The notes under the pieces were generated by a model that saw only the letters and a program-made list of their open reading frames with translations, searched no databases and was not told the origin of the DNA. Shown piece by piece: positions 1 to 10,011 of a stretch of 14,314 nucleotides of DNA (positions are counted from its first letter, which is position 1; each line of letters begins with the position of its first letter). The stretch spans positions 1 through 14,314 of the forward strand of contig JACMQP010000490.1 in the NCBI GenBank assembly GCA_014376915.1, in the 5' to 3' direction. The position numbers were made by a program, and so were the translations under genes. This DNA comes from Ramlibacter sp. GTDB taxonomy: Bacteria > Pseudomonadota > Gammaproteobacteria > Burkholderiales > Burkholderiaceae.

Positions 1-1
1 A

Positions 2-124
2 GCGCGGGTCGAGTTTCCGGTGCATCTGGCGGCGCTGCAGCGGCTGCAAACCAGCGCCGACCAGTTCGACTTCCAGGCCATGGCCGATGACCTGCAGGAG
101 GCAGACCATGAACTGCGGGATTGA
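2..124 (+). CDS. 3' end of an unidentified upstream gene (partial)
   Basis: One frame stays open from the left edge to a TGA at 122-124 and gives 40 residues, beginning ARVEFPVHLAAL and ending DLQEADHELRD. The tail is rich in Asp, Glu, Gln and Leu and could form an amphipathic helix. No motif is visible, so the family cannot be named. The next gene is a response regulator that starts inside this frame and overlaps it by 17 bases, which suggests translational coupling. A sensor kinase partner is therefore plausible, but that is context only. The frame is supported by its length to the edge and by the well-formed ribosome site of the next gene within it. Confidence 0.5.
   Translation, partial: ARVEFPVHLAALQRLQTSADQFDFQAMADDLQEADHELRD
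96..101 (+). promoter_or_regulatory. Shine-Dalgarno setting the response-regulator start at 108
   Basis: AGGAGG lies six bases before the ATG at 108. The longer in-frame ATG at 87 lies upstream of this site and has no comparable motif, so 108 is preferred. The site is inside the coding sequence of the upstream gene. Confidence 0.75.
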
Positions 125-1034
125 AAACGGCTTTGCCACAGCCACAGCGCCGCCGGCCCCGATCGTGATCCTGGTGGTCGACGATGCCATCGACACCTTG
201 CGGATGCTGTGCGACGCGTTGGCCGGCGAGGGCTACACCGTGCTTGTGGCACGCGACGCTGTGGAAGCGACGGCCCGGTTCGAGGTGGCGGTGCCGGACG
301 CTGTGCTGCTGGACGCGGTGATGCCCGGCATCGACGGCTTTGCGCTTTGCCGCCAGATCAAGGCTGTGCCGCCCTGGTCGCATGTGCCGGTGCTGTTCAT
401 GACCGGCCTGTCGGAGACCGACCAGATCCTGCGCGGCTTCGCCAGCGGCGGGGTCGACTATGTCGTCAAGCCGCTGCGCATCCCTGAAGTGCTGGCGCGG
501 CTGGCGACGCATGTGCGCAATGCGCGCGCCACCCGGCTGGCGCGCGAAGCGGTGGACGTGGCGGGCATGGGCGCGGTGGTACTGGACGGCCGGCAGCGCG
601 TGGCATGGCGCTCGCCCCAGGCCAAGCGCTGGCTGGAAAGCGCTTTCGGCGACGACGATGCCGCGGACCCGGCGGGCAGCTGGCTGGCCGCCGCGGCGGC
701 GAACGGCGGCGCAGTCAAGGCGCTGCCCGATGGCAGCAGGCTGATGGCGCGCCATATGGGACAGAGCGGTTTTGCCGAGGCGATGCTGCTGCTGAACGTG
801 GAGGCGGCGGGCGTGACGCCAGCCGCGCGGGTCCCGCCGGTGGCTCTCACGCCGCGCGAGGCCGAGGTTCTGTCCTGGCTGGCGAAGGGCAAGACCAACC
901 GCGACATCGCGGACATCCTGGGAATGAGTCCGCGCACGGTCAACAAGCACCTGGAACATATCTTCGAAAAACTTGGCGTGGAAACCCGCACCGCGGCCGC
1001 CGCCGTGGCGGGGCAATTGCAGCCGCCGGCCTGA
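108..1034 (+). CDS. Response regulator, REC domain plus LuxR-type HTH
   Basis: This is a 308-residue cytoplasmic two-component regulator. The receiver domain covers roughly residues 19-138. It has the acidic pair D25/D26, the likely phospho-acceptor D69 in VLLDAVMPG, T99 in FMTG, and K121 in VVKPL, so all phosphorylation-site residues are present. Residues about 150-235 hold a weak globular segment (GAVVLDGRQRVAW, SPQAKRWL) that resembles a degenerate PAS-like sensor; this is inferred from pattern only. A LuxR/FixJ DNA-binding domain covers about 247-303, with LTPREAEVL, TNRDIADILGMS and the recognition helix PRTVNKHLEHIFEKLGV. The start at 108 is chosen for its AGGAGG site. The gene overlaps the upstream partial gene by 17 bases and probably shares its operon. 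Targets and signal are unknown. The extra middle domain makes it longer than a typical NarL-type regulator of about 210 residues. Confidence 0.9.
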   Translation: MNCGIENGFATATAPPAPIVILVVDDAIDTLRMLCDALAGEGYTVLVARDAVEATARFEVAVPDAVLLDAVMPGIDGFALCRQIKAVPPWSHVPVLFMTGLSETDQILRGFASGGVDYVVKPLRIPEVLARLATHVRNARATRLAREAVDVAGMGAVVLDGRQRVAWRSPQAKRWLESAFGDDDAADPAGSWLAAAAANGGAVKALPDGSRLMARHMGQSGFAEAMLLLNVEAAGVTPAARVPPVALTPREAEVLSWLAKGKTNRDIADILGMSPRTVNKHLEHIFEKLGVETRTAAAAVAGQLQPPA

Positions 1035-1047
1035 GGCGACCCCGCCG

Positions 1048-1064
1048 TCCCCGACAATAGGGGA
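1048..1064. repeat. Small inverted repeat in the gap before recQ
   Basis: TCCCC (1048-1052) and GGGGA (1060-1064) are inverted copies around a 7-base loop containing GACAATA. The 54-base gap between the response regulator and recQ holds nothing else clear. There is no T tract, so it is not a standard terminator. GACAAT could be a weak -10 element for recQ, but no good -35 is visible. Confidence 0.25.
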
Positions 1065-1088
1065 GTCCCGCGCCGCGGATTCCGACCA

Positions 1089-2979
<1,891 letters not shown>

Positions 2980-2993
<14 letters not shown>

Positions 2994-4575
2994 GCGATCG
3001 GGACGACAGCATGCGGCCGGTCCGCGCCGGCGACTTGCCGGAGAGCAGAGGCTCGCCCGTGCCGCCCTGCAGGCTGCTCATGGCCAGTGCCGTGGGAACT
3101 GCCGGGCAGGTGCTGGTGGCGCGGAAGCTCAGCGCCGCAGCCAGCCTGCCTTCGGCCGGGTCGCCGAGCTGGTGGTTGAAGTCGTCCGCCACCGTGCAGG
3201 TCGACGCGATTCCGTCGGCGTAGTCGCCGGTGCCCTGGTTGTTGACACCCTTGAACTGGATCGCGAAGTAGGTCGTACCGCAGTTGTCCTGCGGCAGGAA
3301 ACCATAGGGCTTGCCGCAGGTCGAATTGCCGATCACGTTGACCTGGACGTTGACGCCGCGCAGCCCGTTGATGATGGCCTCGCTGGCCGAGCAGGTTCCC
3401 GGCCCGGTGAGCACCGTCACCCGCGACAGGCCCAGTTGGGGCAGCGCCTGGTCGGCCGTCCCCGAAAAGCCCAGGCTCTTGGCATAGAACGGCGTGATGG
3501 TGTCGGCTTCGGTCAGCTGGAACGGATTTTTGGCGTTGAACTGCAGCTGCTCGAACACCTTGCCGGTGGTCGCCTCCCGGGTGGCGACCATGTAGGCCAA
3601 TTCGCTGGCGATGGCCAGCAGCCCCCCGCCGTTGTAGCGGATGTCCAGCACCAGGTCCTGAACGCCGGCGGCCTTGAGCTGCGTGACGGCCGCGACCAGC
3701 AGCGCCTCCGAGGTCGCCACATGGTCGTTGAACAGCAGGTAGCCGACCCTGCCGGTGGGGGTCAGCAGCGTCTGCACGTTCTGGACCGGGGTCTTGGTGA
3801 TCTGCGCGGAGGTCAGCGTCACTGTGCGCTGGCTGCCATCGAGTTCGAGCAGCCGGAAAGTGTGGGCCTGGCCAGCCGCCGTCGGGAACAATGCGGTGTT
3901 CAACGCATCCACACTCTGGCTGGCGACCACGTCGACGCCGTCGACCATCACGACCCTGGCGCCGCGGGCGATGCCGGCCGCCGCCGCCGGACTGCCCGGC
4001 TCGGTGTAGGCAACCCGCACTTCGCGCGGCACCTGCGACTTGACGATCGAGAGCTCAAAACCGTAGCCTGCCTCGATGCCCGACTGGCTCAGCGCCCGCC
4101 AGACCGGCGTCGGATAGATGAAGTGGAACTGGTCGCGCGGCTTGCCCGAGGGCGTGAGCGCGGGCGTGCGGAGGTCCGCGAACATCGTCTGGGGCGTCGC
4201 GTAGTTGACGGCGCGGATTGTGGACGGAATCTCGTCGTACCAGAGGTAGGTTTCGTCGATCCAGGCCCGGACCCACTTCTTTTCGTCGGCGTAGGTGCCC
4301 TGGCGGTCCGGATAGGGCCGGCCGGTGGCCGGGTCGATGCCGGTGCGGGGCGCTGCGCACACATTGGCCGACAGGTCCGACCTCTGGATCGTGTCGGGGA
4401 GCGTCGACGGCGTCGAATCGGGCTGGCCCGCCGAAGCCGGGACCGTCAGGCCGGTGGAACCGCCGCCGCCGCCGCAGCCCGCCAGCAGCAGGACCGCGAC
4501 TGCCGCGATCACCGCGCCGTATCGCAGGGAGGCGGCAGGGCCGCATGCATCGTGATTGCCGTCGCCAACCAACAT
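2980..4575 (-). CDS. S41-family serine protease, PDZ-containing lipoprotein (downstream paralog)
   Basis: The 531-residue protein has a lipoprotein signal: a hydrophobic stretch at 20-32 and the lipobox LAGC with C34, followed by a Gly run. Residue +2 is Gly, so outer-membrane sorting is likely. An N-terminal S41 module follows ([17 protein letters not shown], 101-117), then a PDZ-like domain at about 168-255 and a tail-specific protease core to about 440. The predicted catalytic dyad is S396 in TCSASE and K422 in TCGKPYG, 26 residues apart; the dyad spacing in E. coli Prc is 25. Six cysteines besides C34 (73, 395, 420, 432, 460, 490) are all conserved in the neighbouring paralog, suggesting disulfides in the periplasm. 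The ATG at 4575 is preceded by GAGG four bases upstream. It lies 47 bases after the paralog stop and may share its transcript. The substrate is unknown. Confidence 0.9.
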
Positions 4576-4604
4576 AGAACCTCGACTGATGAACTGGTCG
4601 AGCG

Positions 4605-4610
4605 AGTATA
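4605..4610 (-). promoter_or_regulatory. Possible -10 element between the two S41 genes
   Basis: On the minus strand the 47-base gap between the protease genes contains TATACT, a five-of-six match to TATAAT, about 30 bases before the ATG at 4575. No convincing -35 is seen at 16-18 bases upstream; that stretch falls in the GC-rich 3' end of the paralog. It could give the second protease its own transcript, but this is a weak call. Confidence 0.25.
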
Positions 4611-4622
4611 GGGGCCGGACCG

Positions 4623-6326
4623 TCAGCGGCGCGGCATTGCGGCGTCGCGCAGCAGGCGGCTGTTGCGGGCCGGCGACTTGCCGGAGACCAAAGGCTCGCC
4701 GTCGCCGCCGGCAACGCTGGCCTGCAGCACGGACGCCGACACCGCCGGGCAGATGCCGGTCACGCGGTAGGCGAGGGCGGCGGCCAGCCGCCCTTCGGCC
4801 GGGTCGCCGAGCGGGCGGCTGAAGTCGTCGCCCACGGTGCAGGTCGGTGCCAGGCCGTCGGTGTAGTCGCCGAAGTTCTGGTTGTTCACGCCCTTGAACT
4901 GGATCGCGAAGTAGGTGGTGGCGCAGTTGTCGCGCGGGATGAAGCCGTAGGGCTTGCCGCAGGTGGTACCGCCGATCTGCGTCACCTGCACGTTGACGCC
5001 GCGCAGGCCGTTGATCACCGATTCGCTGGCCGAGCAGGTGTCGGGGCCGGACAACACCGTCACCCGCGACAGTCCGAGTTGCGGCAAGGCCTGGCCGGCC
5101 GGGGTCGAGAAGCCCAAGCTGGTCGAATGGAAGGGCGTGGCAGTCTGCGCCTCGGTGACCTGGAACGGGTTCTTGCGGTTGAACTGGAGCTTCTCGAACA
5201 CCGCGCCGGCGGTCCGGGACGGCCCGGCGACCATGTACGCCAGTTCGGAGGCGATATCGAGCAGGCCGCCGCCGTTGTAGCGCAGGTCCAGCACCAGGTC
5301 CTGCACGCCGTCGGCCTTGAGTCTGGCCATGGCGGCGATCAATTGCGACTCCGACGTCGCGACGTGATCGTTGAACAGCAGGTAGCCGACCTTGCCGGTG
5401 GTGGTGTCGAGCGTCCTCACGTTCTGGACCGGCGTCTTGGTGACCTGCTCCGACATCAACGTCACAGTGCGCAGGCTGCCATCGAGCTGCTGCAGCACGA
5501 GTGTGTGGGACTGGCCCGCCGCGGTCGGGAACAGCGCCGCGTTCAGCACATCCACCGTCTTGCTGTTCACCACGTCGACGCCGTCGGCGCCGACCACCTT
5601 GGCGCCGCGGCCGATGCCGGCCTGCGCCGCCTGCGTTCCCGGCTCGGTGTAAGCCACCCGCACATCGCGCGGAACCTGCGACTTCACGATCGACAGCTCG
5701 AAGCCGTAGCCGGCCTCGATGCCCGACTGGCTCAGCGCCCGCCAGACGTTGGTGGGATACATGAAGTGGAAGCGGTCGCGCGCCCGGCCCGATGGCGTGA
5801 GCGCCGGCGTGCGCAGCGCGTCGAAGAAAGCCTGCGGTGTACTGTAGGTTGCAGCGCGTAGTGTGTCGGGAATCTCGTCGTACCAGAGGTAGGTCTCGTC
5901 GATCCAGGCGCGTACCCAGTCCTTTTCCTGTGCCAGAGTGCCGGGCTTGTCGGCATAGGCGCGGCCAGTGGACGGATCGATACCGGTGCGCGGCGCGGCG
6001 CAGAAGTTGGCCGACAGTGCGGAACTCTGGATGACGTCAGCGGGCAGCGGAGCCGGCGCGGGGATCGGGGCTGGTGCCGGTGCCGGTGCCGGTGCCGGCG
6101 CTGGCGAGGGTGCGGGCGCGGCCGCCGGCGCCGCTGATGCCGGGACTGGCGTAGTCGCCTCGGGCACTGGCGCTGGCGCCGGGCCGGAACTGCCGCCGCC
6201 GCCGCAACCGGCGAGCACCAGGGCCGCCAGGGTGGAAAAAGCCGCGAGCCGATGGCGCGCGCCGGTCCGGGCTGCGCCGGCATTGCCTTGATCGATGGAC
6301 AACCTTGCCCTTTCTGATGAGCTCAT
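4623..6326 (-). CDS. S41-family serine protease, PDZ-containing lipoprotein with Pro/Ala linker (upstream paralog)
   Basis: From the ATG at 6326 the product is 567 residues. It has a signal sequence with lipobox LAGC (C41), then a Pro/Ala-rich spacer at about 48-97 that would hold the enzyme away from the membrane. The folded part matches the neighbouring protease in domain order: N-terminal S41 module ([17 protein letters not shown], 137-153), PDZ-like region about 204-290, and protease core with predicted dyad S432 (TCSASE) and K458 (TCGKPYG). Cysteines 109, 431, 456, 468, 496 and 526 align with those of the paralog. Both proteins end with a similar GEPL-(L/V)-SGKSPAR tail. The frame runs open upstream to 6533, but that extension overlaps the AAA gene and looks non-coding. 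A TTG at 6302, preceded by an AAAGGG-like site, is an alternative start that keeps the signal sequence. The substrate is unknown. Confidence 0.9.
   Translation of the reverse strand: MSSSERARLSIDQGNAGAARTGARHRLAAFSTLAALVLAGCGGGGSSGPAPAPVPEATTPVPASAAPAAAPAPSPAPAPAPAPAPAPIPAPAPLPADVIQSSALSANFCAAPRTGIDPSTGRAYADKPGTLAQEKDWVRAWIDETYLWYDEIPDTLRAATYSTPQAFFDALRTPALTPSGRARDRFHFMYPTNVWRALSQSGIEAGYGFELSIVKSQVPRDVRVAYTEPGTQAAQAGIGRGAKVVGADGVDVVNSKTVDVLNAALFPTAAGQSHTLVLQQLDGSLRTVTLMSEQVTKTPVQNVRTLDTTTGKVGYLLFNDHVATSESQLIAAMARLKADGVQDLVLDLRYNGGGLLDIASELAYMVAGPSRTAGAVFEKLQFNRKNPFQVTEAQTATPFHSTSLGFSTPAGQALPQLGLSRVTVLSGPDTCSASESVINGLRGVNVQVTQIGGTTCGKPYGFIPRDNCATTYFAIQFKGVNNQNFGDYTDGLAPTCTVGDDFSRPLGDPAEGRLAAALAYRVTGICPAVSASVLQASVAGGDGEPLVSGKSPARNSRLLRDAAMPRR
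6073..6096 (+). repeat. Hexanucleotide tandem repeat, four GGTGCC units
   Basis: Four perfect GGTGCC units sit in the protease gene on the opposite strand, flanked by degenerate copies (GGCGCT and similar) to about 6130. They encode alternating Pro and Ala in the spacer behind the lipidated cysteine. Units are six bases, so gain or loss would change spacer length by two residues without shifting the frame. Confidence 0.85.
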
Positions 6327-6385
6327 CGCGACAAAGTCTAGCAGCGGGTCGCCAGCCCACGGGCCGGGGGAAACCCCCTTTGATC

Positions 6386-8686
6386 CTACCGAAGGAAGCC
6401 GATATTGCGCGCTTCCCTCACCTCGGGCTTGAGCCGGTGCTCCGCTTCGAGCTGGTCGAGGAATTCGGCCGCACTGAATTCGGCCGCCAGGATGTCGACC
6501 TGGCGTTTCACCGCCGCGAAGTCGCCGGGACACAGCTGATCGAGCCTGGCCAGGCGAGCGCCGATCTCGGGCGTCAGCAACGCCGCATCGCCGGCCAGCG
6601 CTTCGGTGACGAACATCTTCTCGCGCTGCTGCGCCGTCAGCGGCCGGAACTTGATCTTGAACGTGAAGCGGCGCAGCGCCGCCTGGTCGATGCGATCGAG
6701 CAGGTTGGTGGTGCAGATGAAGATGCCGGCGAAGCGCTCCATGCCCTGCAGCATCTCGTTGACCTCGGTCACTTCGTAGCTGCGCTGGGCGCCGCGCCGG
6801 TCCTGCAGGAAACTGTCAGCCTCGTCGAGCAGCAGCACGGCCATCTCGTTCTCGGCCTCGCGGAACATCGCCGCCATGTTCTGCTCGGTCTCGCCGACGA
6901 ACTTGCTCATGAGGTCGCTGGCCTGCTTGATCAGCAGCGGCTGCTCCAGGCTCTTCGCGATGTGCTCGGCCAGCGCCGTCTTGCCGGTGCCGGGCGCGCC
7001 GTAGAAACACAATGTGCCGTGGCCGCGGGCCTGCAACGCTGCAACGATCCGGGGTAGCTCGAACCGGCTTTCCACATTGAGCATTTCCAGGTCGTAGGTG
7101 GTGACGCTGCGGCGCGCGCGCCGGTCCTGCGGCAGGTGACCCAGCGCCTGGTCGGAGTTTTTCAGCTGGCGCTCGATCAGGCTTTCCATGCTTGCCTTGT
7201 CCGAGCTCGCCAGGCCGGCGAAGCGCACCGCGGTGCGGATCTGCGCCGGCGTCAGGCCCTTGCGTTCGGTCAGCCTGGCGATGAATTCGTTCGACACCGG
7301 AGTGCCTTCGAGCGTCTTGCGCACCAGCCCTTCGCGCGCGCCGGGCGGCGGCGACTTCAGCTCCAGGTGGTAGGCGAAGCGGCGGCGGAACGCCGGATCG
7401 ATCTGCTCGATGCGGTTGGTGACCCAGATGGTCGGCACGGCGTTCGATTCCAGGATCTGGTTCACCCAGGCCTTGCCGCTGACGCTGTTGCTGCCCGGTG
7501 CGACCACCTGTTCGGCGCGTGCCATCAGCTGCGCGGCCTCGCTGGAAATCGGCGGGAACACGTCTTCCACTTCGTCGAACAGCAACGCGGCCTGTGCGCT
7601 ACCTTTGAGGAACACTTGTGCGATCTGCAGCGAGCGGTAGCGGTCGCGGCCGCTCAGCGAATTGCCGTCCCGGTCCGCATATTCCACCTCGAACAGCTCC
7701 AGCCCGCAAGCCTGCGCCACCACCTTGGCCAGTTCGGTCTTGCCGGTGCCAGGCGGGCCGTACAGCAGGACGTTGACGCCCGGCTCCTTGCGCGCCACGG
7801 CATTGCTCAAGAGCGAACACAGCACCTGCGTGTCTTCTTCGACGAAACTGAAATCCGTCAGGCCCAGCGCCGTCTTGGTTGAGGGCCGCGTGAACACCGC
7901 CATCAACTCGTTCTGGTCACGGTACTCGCGCATCAGGACGGGAGGCAGCTTCTCGCTGACCTTCATCAGATCGGCCAGGTCGGTGATGTTGTGCTCGGAG
8001 ATCAGGTTTTCCACCAGCCCGATGCGCTCCAGACGCGAGCCCGCGCGCAGCGCCTCGCCGACCTCGGCGGCGTTGACGCCGGCGATCTCGGCGATCGCGG
8101 CATAGGCTTCCGGCGCGTTGTTCACCTTGAACTCCACCAGGATGCTGCGCAGGTCGCGCTGATAGCGGGCCAGCGTGCCGTACAGCAGCAGCGCGCGCTC
8201 GGCCTTGTTCAACTGCAGCAAGCCGGAGAGCGCGTCGATGTTCTTTTCGACCAGCGTGGAATGTTTCTTCAGCGCTTGTGTCAGCCAATCGCCGGTGACG
8301 GCCAGCACCGACAGCAGATCCTTGGGCTGGTCCTTGGCGTGTTCGTCGAGATAGAAGAAGAGCGTGCCTTCTTCGTAGGGGCCGCGCCAGACGCCATGCC
8401 GCTCGAGGAACTCACGCGCGTCGAGCTGCTCATGGCCGCGCCAGAACTCGTTGTCCTTGCAGCGGCGGCTGAGGAATTCGCGCAGGCGGCCCAGCGCCGG
8501 TGCCGGCCACACCAGGTGCCGGCCGGCCAGCGATAGCAGTCCATTGAGGTCGCGCCGCACGTTGAACTTGCCGCCCTGCTTGGCGGCCAGCGTCAGCACG
8601 AAATGCGAGCACATCAAGTCCAGCACCGGTGCGTCTTTCAACCCGGGCGAGGGCAGTACCTGCGCATCAACCGAACGCCTGACCAT
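6386..8686 (-). CDS. Tandem-AAA ATPase of unknown function
   Basis: The 766-residue cytoplasmic protein has two AAA modules after a roughly 300-residue N-terminal region without recognisable motifs. The first module has Walker A GPPGTGKT (310-317), Walker B LLFDEVED (368-375), sensor WVTN (421-424) and arginines in FRRRF (433-437). The second has GAPGTGKT (563-570), LLLDEADS (618-625), CTTN (658-661) and RRF (672-674). Both ATP sites therefore look active, as in CDC48-like remodelling ATPases, although the N-terminal region is unlike the Cdc48 N domain. An ATG at 8797 would lengthen it by 37 residues, but the ATG at 8686 has GGAGG seven bases upstream and is preferred. The protease gene starts 59 bases downstream on the same strand. 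No substrate or partner can be read from the sequence. Confidence 0.85.
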   Translation of the reverse strand: MVRRSVDAQVLPSPGLKDAPVLDLMCSHFVLTLAAKQGGKFNVRRDLNGLLSLAGRHLVWPAPALGRLREFLSRRCKDNEFWRGHEQLDAREFLERHGVWRGPYEEGTLFFYLDEHAKDQPKDLLSVLAVTGDWLTQALKKHSTLVEKNIDALSGLLQLNKAERALLLYGTLARYQRDLRSILVEFKVNNAPEAYAAIAEIAGVNAAEVGEALRAGSRLERIGLVENLISEHNITDLADLMKVSEKLPPVLMREYRDQNELMAVFTRPSTKTALGLTDFSFVEEDTQVLCSLLSNAVARKEPGVNVLLYGPPGTGKTELAKVVAQACGLELFEVEYADRDGNSLSGRDRYRSLQIAQVFLKGSAQAALLFDEVEDVFPPISSEAAQLMARAEQVVAPGSNSVSGKAWVNQILESNAVPTIWVTNRIEQIDPAFRRRFAYHLELKSPPPGAREGLVRKTLEGTPVSNEFIARLTERKGLTPAQIRTAVRFAGLASSDKASMESLIERQLKNSDQALGHLPQDRRARRSVTTYDLEMLNVESRFELPRIVAALQARGHGTLCFYGAPGTGKTALAEHIAKSLEQPLLIKQASDLMSKFVGETEQNMAAMFREAENEMAVLLLDEADSFLQDRRGAQRSYEVTEVNEMLQGMERFAGIFICTTNLLDRIDQAALRRFTFKIKFRPLTAQQREKMFVTEALAGDAALLTPEIGARLARLDQLCPGDFAAVKRQVDILAAEFSAAEFLDQLEAEHRLKPEVREARNIGFLR

Positions 8687-8693
8687 CTCAATG

Positions 8694-8698
8694 CCTCC
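8694..8698 (-). promoter_or_regulatory. Shine-Dalgarno setting the AAA gene start at 8686
   Basis: GGAGG on the minus strand lies seven bases before the ATG at 8686. It decides that start over the upstream in-frame ATG at 8797, which would read across most of the divergent intergenic region. Confidence 0.8.
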
Positions 8699-8770
8699 AG
8701 CCACCAAACGGGGCTTGCTGACAACAACGCGCTCTGATGCTACATGGAAGACAGGGGCTGTGGGGGCTGC

Positions 8771-8800
8771 TGGACGATGCCCGTCCTTTACCTTCACAAT
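8771..8800 (+). promoter_or_regulatory. Possible promoter for threonine ammonia-lyase
   Basis: TGGACG (8771-8776) and CACAAT (8795-8800) are each four-of-six matches to the sigma-70 boxes, with an 18-base spacer, in the 122-base region between the divergent AAA and lyase genes. If used, transcription would start at about 8806-8808, almost at the ATG at 8809, giving a leaderless or nearly leaderless message. That would fit the absence of a Shine-Dalgarno there. The call rests on weak matches. Confidence 0.25.
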
Positions 8801-8808
8801 GCCGCCTC

Positions 8809-10011
8809 ATGATCGAGCTCACCGACATCCGTCAGGCAGCGCAGCGACTGCTGGGCCAGGTGCTGGTCACGCCTTGCGTCGAATCCCGCACCCTTTCCAG
8901 GATCACCGGCGCACAGATCTTCCTGAAGTTCGAGAATTTGCAGTTCACCGCGTCGTTCAAGGAGCGCGGCGCCTGTAACAAGCTGGCGCAACTGACGCCG
9001 GTCGAACGCGAGCGCGGCGTGATCGCCATGAGCGCGGGCAATCATGCGCAAGGCGTGGCTTATCACGCGCAGCGGCTCGGCATGCGCGCCGTGATCGTGA
9101 TGCCGCGTTTCACGCCCAGCGTGAAAGTGGAAGGCACCCGCAGCTTCGGCGCCGAGATCGTGCTGCACGGCGACACGCTGGACGAGGCCCGCAGCCACGC
9201 CATGGCACTGGCGCAGGAGCAGTGCCTGACTTTTATCCATCCCTACGACGACGAAGCGGTGGTCGCCGGCCAGGGAACCGTCGGGCTGGAGATGCTGGAC
9301 GCCGTGCCGGAGCTGGACACGCTGGTGGTGGCCATCGGCGGCGGCGGGCTGATCGCGGGCATCGCGGTGGCCGCCAAGGCGCTGAAGCCGGGAATCGAGG
9401 TGGTCGGCGTGCAGATGCTGCGCTTTCCGAACATGTTCAACGCCGTCAAACACCAGGTCCTGCCGCAGGGCGCCAGCACCATCGCCGAGGGCATTGCAGT
9501 CGGCACGCCGGGGCTTGTGCCGCAGGCCATCATCGAGAAACTCGTCGACGACATCGTGCTGGTCGACGAGGGCGACATCGAGCAGTCGATCGTAATGCTG
9601 CTGGAGATCGAAAAGACGCTGGTCGAGGGCGCTGGCGCGGCCGGCCTGGCCGCGCTGCTGAAGGAGCCGCAACGCTTCCGCGGCAAGAAAGTCGGCCTGG
9701 TGCTTGGCGGCGGAAACATCGACCCGCTGCTGCTGGCGGCGATCATCGAGCGCGGCATGGTGCGTGCCGGCCGGCTGGCGCGGATCCGGGTCAGCGCGCG
9801 CGACGTGCCGGGATCCCTGGCGAAGATCACCGCGACAGTCGCCGACGCCGGCGGCAACATCGACGAGGTGCACCACCAGCGCGCCTTCACCACCCTGGCG
9901 GCGCAAAACGTCGAGATTGAGCTGGTGCTGCAGACCCGCGGACGAGAGCACATCGCCGCGGTGCTCGATGCGCTGCATGAGGCCGGCTTCAGCGCCGCGG
10001 AACAAAAGTGA
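8809..10011 (+). CDS. ilvA: Threonine ammonia-lyase, medium form with ACT domain
   Basis: This is a PLP enzyme that deaminates L-threonine to 2-oxobutanoate and ammonia, feeding isoleucine synthesis or threonine catabolism. The 400-residue length and a single C-terminal ACT domain fit the medium form; the classical long IlvA is about 510 residues. The PLP-binding lysine is K51 in TASFKERGA. SAGNHAQG (75-82) and the phosphate-binding glycine loop GGGG (177-180) are present, as is LGGGN (299-303). The ACT domain covers about 325-397 and probably senses an amino acid. The ATG at 8809 is chosen because the family-like sequence starts there (IELTDIRQAAQRLLG); a longer in-frame ATG at 8737 would add 24 residues of non-family character. 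No Shine-Dalgarno precedes 8809. It is divergent from the AAA gene. A serine-deaminating activity is possible in this family. Confidence 0.93.
   Translation: MIELTDIRQAAQRLLGQVLVTPCVESRTLSRITGAQIFLKFENLQFTASFKERGACNKLAQLTPVERERGVIAMSAGNHAQGVAYHAQRLGMRAVIVMPRFTPSVKVEGTRSFGAEIVLHGDTLDEARSHAMALAQEQCLTFIHPYDDEAVVAGQGTVGLEMLDAVPELDTLVVAIGGGGLIAGIAVAAKALKPGIEVVGVQMLRFPNMFNAVKHQVLPQGASTIAEGIAVGTPGLVPQAIIEKLVDDIVLVDEGDIEQSIVMLLEIEKTLVEGAGAAGLAALLKEPQRFRGKKVGLVLGGGNIDPLLLAAIIERGMVRAGRLARIRVSARDVPGSLAKITATVADAGGNIDEVHHQRAFTTLAAQNVEIELVLQTRGREHIAAVLDALHEAGFSAAEQK

Noticed and set aside
3172..4611. Long open frame of 479 codons on the plus strand opposite the S41 gene
   Set aside because: It is an antisense shadow of the high-GC protease gene, with Arg/Gly/Asp-rich composition and no motifs.
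6327..6533. N-terminal extension of the upstream S41 protease to 6533
   Set aside because: It would overlap the AAA gene by about 150 bases and put 69 unlike residues before a normal lipoprotein signal.
4623..8686. Defence-system reading of the AAA ATPase plus proteases
   Set aside because: The proteases are predicted lipoproteins outside the cytoplasm, there are no nuclease or mobile-element neighbours, and the flanking genes are housekeeping.
8687..8797. AAA gene start at 8797
   Set aside because: The ATG at 8686 has a strong GGAGG site; the extension would nearly fill the divergent promoter region.
8794..10005. 403-codon minus-strand frame opposite the threonine ammonia-lyase
   Set aside because: The sense strand encodes clear PLP-enzyme motifs; the antisense frame is His/Gln/Asp-rich and typical of a GC-rich shadow.
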